This document shows, in pieces, positions 14,128 to 26,500 of a stretch of 64,000 nucleotides of DNA. The stretch is taken from assembly GCA_030142905.1 (NCBI GenBank), contig JASJOG010000006.1, positions 4,196,001-4,260,000 of the forward strand. The letters are read 5' to 3'. The position numbers and the translations under genes were made by a program. Every line of letters begins with the position of its first letter. The first letter of the stretch is position 1. Origin of the DNA: Heliopora coerulea. Lineage: Eukaryota > Cnidaria > Anthozoa > Scleralcyonacea > Helioporidae. Under the pieces are notes generated by a model, which had not been told where the DNA came from, did no database searches, and saw nothing but the letters and a program-made list of their open reading frames with translations.

Positions 14128-17100
14128 ATGTATATGTATATGTATATATATATATAGCAAATTGCATAAATTTTGGCAAACCTAAACATATCGTAAAAAA
14201 ATAATATATATATAGCAAATTGCATAAATTTTGGCAAACCTAAACATATCGTAAAAAAATAATGTATGGGTAAATCTGCAACTATGAGTACTTTAATCAA
14301 CCTTAATACATTAGACTGGTCAAAGAATGTATCAAAAACCACATAGCATATCTTCACTGACCGTTGAATTGAGAATAAAATGGAGATACAATGGTCTTGA
14401 TATGTTTATATGTTGATATGTTTTGTGCCATAATTTTTGCAATTTGCAAAATTTTTATATATATATACATATATACATATACATATATACATATACATAT
14501 ATACATATACATATACATATATACATATACATATATACATATACATATATACATATACATATATACATATACATATATACATATACATATACATATATAC
14601 ATATACATATATACATATACATATATACATATACATATACATATATACATATACATATATACATATACATATATACATATATACATATATACATATACAT
14701 ATACATATACATACATATACATATATATAAGAAGGGGTATCTGAAGAAGGGGTTGTACCCCGAAACGTAATATTTTTAATAGTTTACTTGATGAAATGTA
14801 TATATGTACTGTATATATATATATGTATATATATATATACTGTATGTGTGTGTGTATTTTGACATTCTGTGAAATACAAAACACCCACAACTTTGAAATG
14901 CTTCCAGAGCCCCTGGTAAATGCCATTTTGAAGTAGCATAGCATTTACAAAACATTAGTATCTGGAATAGGGAAATTTCCAGTAAAACGTTTTTCTTCAA
15001 AAATTGGCTTGAACTAGTCCAAAGCTCCTGGCCGACAGGCACCTCTGTACCAAATCCTAACCTATAAAATGAGAGCGCACAAGAATCTGGCTGTCTCGAA
15101 CTCTGTTGTCTTAAATCTCGCCTTATTTCGAACTGTGTGCGAGGTCTCTTGGCATTATTTGGTGCGGTCTATCTTGAACTTGTTAGGATGACAATCAATT
15201 GACTACAGGAAACATGTCACAGAATTTTTCAATTAAAAAAGAAACTCGTTATTGTTTCTGTCCTTCGGGGTGCACTTTTGGTTTGAGTGGCCCGAGGTGA
15301 ACTTATAAAGGAATATATACGTTAGGATTTCACAATGTGGCCGTTGGCCACATTAACGGGGTTTTCTTATAAGAAAATGTTTAAGCGTTTCGTTGCCGTA
15401 TTAGCGGGGTGGCCGTATGGCGGGATTCCACTGTATATATTCAGAAAAATCAAGCGTGAGGATGCTAATGATCAGATTGATAACGTTAGACTTAAAAACC
15501 ACCCACACTATAGCTTTTCAAACTTGCCTTTTCAGTTTATTTTGGCAATATTATTGTAACAGTTTATTTTTCAGAACGTTCATGAATTTCTCTTGGCCTG
15601 TAAACTTTAGTGTAAATGGATGTTGCATGCCTTCTCAATCCCCAACGTCTCTCTACCCCTCTTCTACCAATATTACAGTTACACTGAACGATATATAAGT
15701 CCTTTGTTCAAATTTCGTTAAAAAAGAAAATACGCTCCGTTCCATTACGCAAATACTGTATCCAGTATGTTATAGGAACCCGATTAGGTGTTAATCAATA
15801 ACTTGCATCAAAAGCATGCGCAGCTGATGGATTTTAATACAATCTGAAATTTTATTGCTAATCTCGCTACGTCGAACTCCCGCTATCAAGAGCAATTTTT
15901 GGTCTCCCTGGAGAGTTCGAGATAGAGGGAGTCAGTTGTATCTCATCAAGACAAACATCTCCCCAAAGCTTCGTCAAAATCGGTTGGCCGCCTTTTCTAA
16001 GATCGGGAGCGCTTTTAACAGGAACTACCTCGTAAAGTCTATTGGCTTACCAAACTCCAGCTTTTACAGTGTTCAAAAAGTTCTGACTTCTATGGGACGT
16101 GAAAAAACGTCGAACCTGGCCCGCTAATTGAATCACACTTACTGTAAAGTGACCTAGCGCATGATTTAACGTGTTCTCGTGGTAATCATTTCATACAAAT
16201 GTAATCGTTTAGTTTGATAATTAAGGTATTCTTTTTACGAGGAATGACAAGTAGGAAAGCAGTAGGCGATACACTAATTACATTTTGTTCAACAATAAAA
16301 GGGATGGTTTTCCGCGGGGTCGGTATTTCAGTTTTGCCGGGTTATATGATATAGTCAAACTAATAAACGGTAGAACACTGCATTCCTCGCAGAAGAGTTT
16401 CGTAGCTACCTTGAAGGATTTAAATTTTCATTTTACTGTTTAGAAGCTTTCAAAAGAAAAAAGCTTAATTCGGTTATAAAATCCTCATTATATCCTCATT
16501 TTTTGTAGTTTTGATATCGAAATTTCCGCATATTATAAAGACAGAGCGAACAAGATGTCGGCCGATATAGGTAATCTTATCATTACGTAATTTTGCTAAA
16601 GCTCACACGAAAATGTGACTTTCGTTGAGGCCCTTTAACAAAAGCTGATTATTTGATTCTTCAGAGCTGTCCTTTACCTTGGATGCTGATACATTAGTGG
16701 AGGATGCGAGAAATAGAAGAGTTAGATTCCGTTCAACACATTCGTCCAAACTAACTGTTCCTAAAGTCATGGTGGCAAATGGAACGAAATCGTTTATCAG
16801 GAAAGCCTCAGCTTATTTACGAGTAAGAATTCCTTAATTGCACACATTTTAACACGCGTATACAGATCTGAAATATATTAATACTTACTTGTTGTTGTCC
16901 ATTGCATCTGATTGGAAGAAATATTCTAAAACTCATTCATAATTCATGAGTATAACAGGAAAGGAATATCATGGCCATTTCATATCTGATAAAGATCTTA
17001 CCTGCTTTTCTTGTCAAATTTTTACGTTTCAGACCACAATTGTCAAACCGTTTTCCGTCACGTAGCGTAGAAAGAGATTCGTTCTAGGAAACGCTTAAAA

Positions 17101-20100
17101 CACTCCTAAAACATGTTTTATTGAATAACTCACTCAGCTCTTACCTCGTCTTCGACAATCGATAAAGCAGTTCAACTCGGCTTTTAAATACTATTCAATT
17201 AGTACTAACCACAGATAATTGAAAAGCGTTCGACAACAGGTTAAGGATGGTCTTTTTTTGACTAAACATAGAGAAAAAGTGATCCAACCTAAACTCGCAA
17301 AAAGCAGGCGAGATCACAGAAAAAGGTTGCGACCACCTTTGAAAGAGTATAGCATTTCACAAAAGCTTCAGTGATTGTCCTATGGCTGAACCCCCGAAAG
17401 GTAGTCCGCCTGGCTCAACATTATAAAACTGCTTGATTTTTCCTGGCTTTTTTGACACAAAGAAAACCCACAAACTCCAGGAACGAAGAGTTTAAGGTTG
17501 ACAAACCTTTGGAGTAACAGGGTGATCAATGTCGCGACGATGATGGAAAATAGCAGAAGGAAAGTGGTCCGTTACCAGTCGTAGCAGATATTACCATGTT
17601 GATTGAGATGCACCTGTGTTAATCTCCTCGGGAGGTGGGAAATTGGAGAGAAAGGGCCTGCACGGATGTTATTACGTTTTCAATATCTGCGTCCCAGATT
17701 AGGACGCAAAATTGGCATTAGTTGGGTAGTTTGTGGCGTCATGAACTTAAAATATCAAACGGTGATATCCTGTTGGTTGATGTGATCTCAGAAAATCAGA
17801 TCTTGAAGCAATATGGAAACTTTTTATGAAGGCTTAATCTCACCACGTCGCGATCAAACGAGATGCTTCTTTGGTCAAGATAATATCAAAAACCGCAACT
17901 GTAAAGAACTCCTGTAAATCCAGCAAGAACAATAATACGACGATATCCAAAAATAATTTCGAGAACAACGCCTAAGGATTACAATGGGAAAATATGCAAT
18001 AATATACAGTAACGAAAGTTTCGGTAAGTTTCTTTCTGTAGATGTGAAAGAAAGCACAATTTGACTGGTCGACCTACTCACGAAAACCAACACTTCGTTG
18101 AACGTTAATTGGTTTTATGTTCACTTGGTGTTGGATACTCACAATTTTATGGCGTCCATGTAGGCTCTACCTTCTCTTTCTCCGTTGTTGTCAAAGAGCG
18201 GACTCGCATTCCATTTACTAGTACGTCAATCTATTCTTTTATCTGTCTATCCGTCCCATCTATTCATTCATCCACCTATCTCATCCGATCTTATTCCAAT
18301 GCCAGTCCATCCACCCCTCACCATTCGAAGCGGTTATTTTATTTTCTACCTTCTGTTTGACCTATTGTTTTTTTTCGGATCCTTGAACAGGCACATCCCA
18401 GTTATCGGTTTTGATATTTCCACGGGAATTTGAATACTTTATCCATCGAGGTTTGAGCAGAAGTCATTTAAAAGTGAATCTCCTCATGTATACATACGTA
18501 TACATATGTATCCAGATGGATAACCATGTTCGGTTGGTGGTGTACGTTCGCAGTTACCCAATGTCCACGATGTTTTCTCATCTCTAAGAATATTATTAAC
18601 TTAGCTTAATTCATTTGATGTTATAGACTGACCTATGTCCTGACTGCGAGAACAAAATTAACCCATATCCTGACATAGAACTCGAGTTAAAAACTATGAT
18701 CCCTGACCGTCCTAAACCACCTCCAATTAAAGAATCGGGAAACCCTCCATCTTTGGAAAAGTACTTTCAACTTCCATATTTCACTCCAGAGATGGAATTT
18801 AAGGACTCAATATCAGCAAAGGTGGGATGGTGAAATCGAGAACAAGAAGTCTAGTGGAACTTATGGGCTTGGGCATGGATAGGAGGAGCGGGAGAAAGTG
18901 AGAGATAATGGAGAGGAGGGAGGGGAAAAAGCCAAAAAAGCAAGCACCGGGTGAGGATCAGAAGAAAGATGAAAGGAAGGAGGGAAAGAGTTTAAAGAAA
19001 AGGGGAAAAGGGGAAAAGAGGAAGCATAACGAGATAGAGGGATAGGAGGTGTGAAGTGGGTAAGGAGAAGAGGAGAACTAGGGAGGGAGAGGTAGAGAAA
19101 GTGCTACACGGGAGGTATGGAGATGAAAGAAAGGTGAAAGAGGGAGGGAAGAAAAGGATGGAATAGAGGGAAAAGGTATTTGTGGAACAGGGAGGAACTT
19201 TGGGAGGGAGGTTGAGGGGAAGAAGATAGAAGAAAGAAAAGATAGAAGGAAGGGGGGACAGAGGATGAAGAAGGTAGGGAGAGAGGCGGAAGAAGGGGGA
19301 TAGAGGAGAAGGGAAAGAGGAGAGATGGAAAGGAGAGGTAACTTTAAATCAGAGCCTTAGAGGAACATTGATATTTTCTTTTGTATATTTTTTACTATCA
19401 CAATCTTTTAGTGCAATTAATTTTAGTGCAATTTTAGTGAACTGTCCTGTATGTAAAAGGCCTGAGATTAATAAAAGTAATTAAAAGTGTATTTGGTTAA
19501 TATTCTTCTTAAAGGACCTGAGCGATTTTAACATTGAACATTGATATTTTCTTTTGTATATTTTTTACTATCACAATCTTTTAGTGCAATTACATTTGCT
19601 GCTAACTATTGATCTATTCTAATGAAGTCTTCTCATCCCTTTGAATGTTTTAGTTGGTAATGTGTTCTCGGGTACAACGACCAGGGGCAAATGGAATTTT
19701 TTTAACTAATCCAAGCAGATTTACCTAGGTACTTTTCTGGAATGCCCCACCTATCCACAGTCTTGAAAACCCTGCTGGGGGATACTAACAATCTTCTCAA
19801 GGTCACTTTTAGTTATAAAAATCATTATCTTTATTAATTTTCTTCAGCTTCATATCAACCGTCCTTGCGATCCATGTCAACCGGATTTAAAGATAACAAA
19901 TGTTGGGACAACGTGAGTGCACTATAAGATTATATACAGTAATGATGCTGAATATTTGCTTGTGGAGGGAAGGGGGGGGGGAATTATTACCTGGGGTCAT
20001 AGTTGGAGTTCAATCCAGTGGATTTGTTCACTGTTATAAAATAACACGCATCCTATATACGCTCTGACTGGACAAGCCTCGTTTTCTCTCAGGTTACAGA

Positions 20101-21683
20101 GTGACCACTGACTTCATCTAAATGATATATTTGAGTACAGAGACATGGATGACGTTGCAGGGATACGAAAAAGCCCTTGGTTAATTTATAAAACAAATAG
20201 TAAACAGCTTTATGTTTCTGTAAGGTGATATTTAACATGACATTTTAACCAGAAGAATACCTGAGAACATTTCACTGAGGCTCGGGTTTTTGTGAGACAT
20301 TATTCACGTTGAAATGACGTCATTCATTTTTATATCACAGTGCAGAGATACTCGAGTAATTCTCTATTTGTGAATTATAAAATGACAGGCTGGCTACCCA
20401 CGCTAGGGACGAACCTCATTTTTACTTAAAGTGCAGTAACCACAGACCTATATGCCACTTGACTGCCGGAGCACCTCAAAAAAGTGTCCTTGGGTCTTTG
20501 TGGTCATAGTACTGACCTAAGATACTGACCTAAATTAACGTTGGTTCCTTCGGGTTATAAAATGCCAGCAGTGAATTAAATTGAGCAAAAATTAACAAGC
20601 AAAAAAAAGAAATAGAAAATCTATCCAAGCTACATTAGTTAATCGATGTAGTAATTAAATACATAAATAAAGGACTTTACCGAGGGCAAATTTCTAACTT
20701 CTACAAGTAATTTTTTTAGAAACTCTTATTGTCGAGTCTGCAATAACCCATTCACTCCCGGACTTCGTGAATATTTACACCTAGCTGCATAAAGCCTCTT
20801 AGAGGTTCAACGGCACGTTAACTGACTGGAACAAGTTCCCTGAACTATTTGCGAAACTCATTTAAATTCACCATTGCTCAGTGCTTTTCGCTCATGTCAT
20901 TAAATCATGAAGCCTCTGGCAAAAAGCCAGAGATACAAATAGATTTTGTCAACCTTGTTTTCCCAGCCTTTACTGGACGTTACGGATTCTTGTTTCCCAC
21001 TCGATTTGTGATCCGTGCGCTCCGCGTTTGGACCATATCGCTAGATGAAAACGTCCGTTGAGTCATTTGAAACGCGAAAACAAAGTTAATAAACGGTACA
21101 TGTATGCAGAAAAGTTGGTTACTACGTTGGTAATGAGTTCAGAAAGAAAACTCTTAGGATGATACCAGTTTACCCAAAATTCATTCCCATATTAATATGA
21201 AAGACAACTCCTGCACACCTTGTATTGATTTAAAACTTAGTGCTATATTAAATATGGTCAATTTATCGGAGATAAACTAAATTAAAACCGAAAAAATGAC
21301 ATGGATAACCAAACAAACACTTCCTCGATAGTCGTTCTCACGATTTTGACCGGTCAAAAACTGTACCTAATTAGATGATGATGATGTAACTCAGACCATA
21401 AATTTATACACGAACTGTACTATAGCGAAGGAGTTTGATACAATTATGTTTGCAGTATCCATGACAATTGTTTGAAACAGAAAGATCGTTTATGAACCAG
21501 ACGCTAAGATTATGAGATCAAACTATGTTTTTCAAGCTGATCCCCATGAACGTTTCTCACACTAAAACGAATTATTTTAAGGTGCTGTGAATCTTTAAAT
21601 ATTTTCGATGGATTTTGAAGGGGTCGTGCTCCGTTCAAAGCGCAGTTGTGAATTTTTGAAACAGCGAAATGAAATTTTAACGT

Positions 21684-21775
<92 letters not shown>

Positions 21776-23471
21776 AAGCCTTTGGTCATTTGTTATGACT
21801 CGCCTACCAGAAGAAATAACGGCAATGACAACAGCCAGAACATGCTACACCCTCGAGCGAATGTTGACCGCTTGTACCTTCCAAGACGATGTGGTGGTCG
21901 GGGGCTGATTGGAGTTGAGGACTGCGTACGTGCTGAAGAGATAGGCCTGTCCAATTATGTCCTGAAAAGTGAGGAAGCACTGCTTGGGGCGGTGAGGAAT
22001 GAGAGTTTCTCAAACTCGGAGGAAGATGAGACTGCCGAACATTTCAAAGAAAGGAAGAGGAGAAAAAGACAAGAGGACTGGAAGGCTAAGACATTGCATG
22101 GTCAGATCTTACGTCAAACTGAAGATATCAGAGATGGGGCATCGTGGGACTGGATGATGAGAGGAGACTTGAAAAAGGAGACCGAGGGTCTGATCACAGC
22201 GGCCCAAGATCAAGCGTTGAGAACTAATGCGATCAAAGCAAAAATCGACAAATAGCAGCTATCTCCTTTATGTAGAATGTGTGGTGTGAAAGACGAGACG
22301 GTGGGCCACTTGTTGTGTGAATGTAGTAAGATGGCACAGATTCAATATAAACATCGACATGACAACGTTGCCAGGATTGTGCACTGGGCAATCGCAAAAC
22401 AGCGTGGACTTGACGTCGAAGAGAAATGGTACGAACACAAGCCGGAACCAGTCATTGAAAATGCTACCATAAAAATGCTGTGGGACTTTACCATCCAGAC
22501 GGATCGTGAAATTGAAGCCCGGAGACCGGACATTGTACTGGTAAGCAGGAAAGAGAATGAGTGCATAGTAATCGACATTGCTGTGCCTGCAGATGCTAAT
22601 ATTGCAGCAAAAGAAAAAGAGAAGATCCAAAAGTACCAGGACCTTAGAAGAGAGATTGCACGTCTATGGGACATCAAAACGTGTGTGGTTCCAGTGGTGG
22701 TTGGTTCACTAGGTATGGTTACCAAGAACCTTGGCAAATACCTCGGGAAGATTGGAGTTCCAACAAAGATCGAACTCCTGCAGAAAGCAACACTACTCGG
22801 ATCTGCAAGGATTCTGCGAAATGTGCTTGAGGCCTAAGGCTGTGAGATACAGCTTGCCCTCAGCGTACTAACATGTGACCAGCGACTATTTAAGCTGAGT
22901 ATTTTAAATTAAAGTAATAATAATAAGCCTTTGGTCATTTGTTATGACTCGCCTACCAGAAGAAATAACGGCAATGACAACAGCCAGAACATGATGTTAA
23001 ACAACAACAATAATAATAATAATAATAATGATAATAATTACAGCAGGCTGAAGCCCCTGACCTTAGTTGGTTGAGGATGAACCAGCCTTAAATGCTGAAA
23101 CAGATCTGCACTAGTCTAAGAATAAAACAATATTCAGACTTAACCCTTGCAGTGGCACGCCTAAACTGACCTTAATTGGTTGGAAGTGCAACAGGGTACT
23201 GTTAAGGTCAAACTGGATATACACATCGGGGAGTACTTTCAGGGACTTTAGAGGGCTGTATGTCCCTTACTCCTTCCTGACTGGATAAGTTGGGCGAGTA
23301 AGGGCTGGCCCCGTGGGTGTTTCCTAAAATCCATATTAATGGTAAAATTTCCTTTCCCCACAAGTTCCCTGAAATGTGCAATGTCTGTTGCGGCCTTACC
23401 TGGCGGGATGCTGGGAGCCCGTAGCAGGCTTAGACCCCTTCCACTGTCCTTAGTTGGGTGGTGTGCGAGTT

Positions 23472-23532
<61 letters not shown>

Positions 23533-26500
23533 TGATGATGATGAGCTTTATTTAATCGGCAGGGACACTCAATTAGCGTGAGCTATTCTCCCTAGAGGCC
23601 CTGCAATAAATAAAATTTACAGTAGTTTATAATATAATACAATGGATTACAGTATAAATAAAGTATTTACATTAGTTCTAAGTAAAATAAATTTCGAAAT
23701 TCTCTTCTAAATCCAATCCAAATCAATAACCCAATACACTTGTACTGTCCTGTACGTAAAAGGCCTGAGATTAATAAAAGTAATTAAAAGTGTATTTGGT
23801 TAATATTCTTCTTAAAGGACCTGAGCGATTTTAACTCTCGAGAATCAGATGGTAGGGAATTCCAAAGTTTGATGGCTGAGTATTTAAAAGATTGCTTTAA
23901 ATAGTTTGTTTGTGGTTTGGGTAGTATGAAATCGTATTTACGTCTCGTGTTGTAGCAATGTCTGTCCACGTGTCGCACGAAGTCCTTTGTCTATACCCTC
24001 GGTTTCATTGTTTAGACACTTATACATCATAATAGCTTTATGGCGTTGCCTTCTCTGGTGGAGTGGTGACATTCCTAGCTTGTCTAGGACTACCGAGGAT
24101 AGTGTGTTGGTATCTGTTTCAAGTACAACTCTTGCGGCTCAATTTTGAAGTCTCTGGAGTTTATTTGTGGCGGTTACACCGCACTCATCCCATACAACTC
24201 CGCAGTAGTCGAAAAGGGGTTCAATAATGGGCAGGTATACCAGTTTTGCCGTCGATCTTGAAATAAACGGTCTAGTTCTCGTCAGGAGGCCAATTCTCGA
24301 GGAAGCTTTCTTGCAAATGTAGTCCGAGTGTGCGGACCACGAAATATTCGAGTCAAGCACAACACCAAGGTACTTGTAAGTACTAACCTTAGCAATGGAA
24401 ACGTTATTTAGACGAAGGTCGATTGCTGGCAACAATTTAAGTCTTTGGTGTGAACCAACGACCATGTATTCAGTTTTCTTGATGGTTAGGGCCAAACCAT
24501 TTGACTGAATCCAGAGTGATAGGTTGGCCAAATCAGCATTGAGAACATCTTCGATTTCTTTCGTGTCTGAGGCGCTGTAGTAGATAGCTGTATCATACGC
24601 AAACATATTGATAGAGCTTTCAGCAATACTTTTGGGAAGGTCGTTTACGTATGCTAAGAACAATAGTGGACCTAGGGCGGAGCCTTGTGACACGCCTATA
24701 GTGATGGGCTGGGGAGATGATAGGACAGCATTGTAACAGACTCGTTGGTTGCGGCAACTGAGATAGGAGTTGAACCATTCAAGATCTATACTGTTGACTC
24801 CAAGGGCTTGGAGTTTTGCCTTCAAAATGTCGTGCTTAACAGAATCGAAGGCTTTCGATAGATCCAGAAAGACATCAGCTGTGACTTGGCCTTTGTCAAT
24901 GCTGTTTAGCCACTGGTCAACTACGTTGATTAAAGCAGTATGAGTTGATCGTTTTGAGCGGAAGACGTGTTGGCATGGGTTCAACAGGTTATTATCTATA
25001 AGATAACTGTAGAGTTGTTTGCGGACTTCTTTCTCTAAGATCTTGGATACAACTGGGAGGATAGATATTGGTCGATAGTTGTTGACTTGATCGGGTGGGC
25101 CGGATTTGTGTAGAGGAATAACTTTCGCCGTTTTCCATTCTTGAGGGAATGTACCTGTCGACAGTGTTAGATTGAAAATATAGGTCAGCGATGGAGCTAG
25201 TAGATCAGCTGATGATTTTAGGAGACGGCAAGGGATATTATCAAGGCCCGACCCTTTGTTGGTTTTCAAACTTTTCAAGGACTTAAGGATCGTTGCGGTC
25301 TCAATGAGTTTAAATTTGAACACTGCGTTGCTTGTATGAATTTGTGAGATAGGAGTATTGACTTGGGCTTTGGGTGAATTGTGATGATTGACTTTGAAGC
25401 CTACCGTACTAAAAAAGTTGTTGAATCGATCGGCAATAGTAGATGGTGATGAGATTATTTTATTTCCTGCTTTCACGGCATTTGAAGGAGCTTTCGATGG
25501 TTTCGGTAATAGTTTCTTTAAAGTTTTCCATTTCCCCTTAGGATTTGAGAAAGCTCATTGTAAGAGTGAACTGAGAGCCGAGAGAAAAACACGAAAAGCT
25601 TACCTCAGTAAGAATGCCAGTTCCCTTTATATAACTGCTGAATATAACTACCAGAAGGCTTTTCGAAATCTTTGTTATGCTAATATAAGCAACTGTCTTT
25701 CCATTCCTTTTGGGTATTAGATATTTGCATGAAAAAGGAAACGTTGAAAGATATTTTGGTACTTGTATTCCGCTGACGTATTAATAGGAACCGGCCATTA
25801 TTTGAGCGTCCCGAAAAAAGACGGTCCTTTTATAATCAACCACAGTGCTATGCAAACTTAAATTAGCTCTGATAATAGGTGAAAAATGTTTTACATTGTT
25901 TTACATGTTTCCATGAATTAAGATGGCTCCCTAGACTAATTTTAATAAGGAACTGGTTGCTAGATATGGCTCGGCATACATGCGTAGATAGTGATCTCGT
26001 CGAATTGTTATTCTATCAGGAGAGCACCGCCCGCTTCAGTTAAAACGCTATATTGTTTAGAGTACTTGCTTCAGTGAATTTCTTTTAAAACTTAGTAAGT
26101 GAAGCAAACATAATATGCATAACAAAACATCTAATTTTCAAAATTTCTTACTGGGCAGAAATTTTTAAAACACACTATCGTTACGGCAAAAGTCGATCTT
26201 GGCAACCTGCGCTGATATTTGGCTGTGTATGGAAATTCTTCAGCGAAAGATCAAACCACGTACCAGTTCTTAGAAGAACTAACCGAGGATGCATTATCTG
26301 TGATAATCTTGTAAATACCCCGAAATTCCAACGCAATTGTCATGGTGGCAACAGAAAATTGCACAATTTGATGAAAATCTCTACTTTATGATACTTCTAC
26401 TGTTAGATACAGTCTACAACCAGCTGACGATTATATCAAAGATAGAAATGTCCTCGACTGAACCTGCAAAAGTGAAAACTGTAGGGAGCCACCTTGCATT

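Noticed and set aside
14391..14944. Several long frames rich in Tyr, Ile, His or Met-Tyr-Val-Cys on both strands
   Set aside because: All are readings of the ATACAT minisatellite; the same holds for frames over 10571-10682 and 55169-55372.
15573..15698. Possible integrin exon reading [14 protein letters not shown] ... [10 protein letters not shown]
   Set aside because: Splicing at the good acceptor creates TGA at the junction, there is no usable donor before the stop, and the neighbouring exons already join without it.
21608..21844. Poly-asparagine protein frame fused to the LINE frame
   Set aside because: It is translation of an AAT/AAC microsatellite and the duplicated target; the LINE begins only at 21845.
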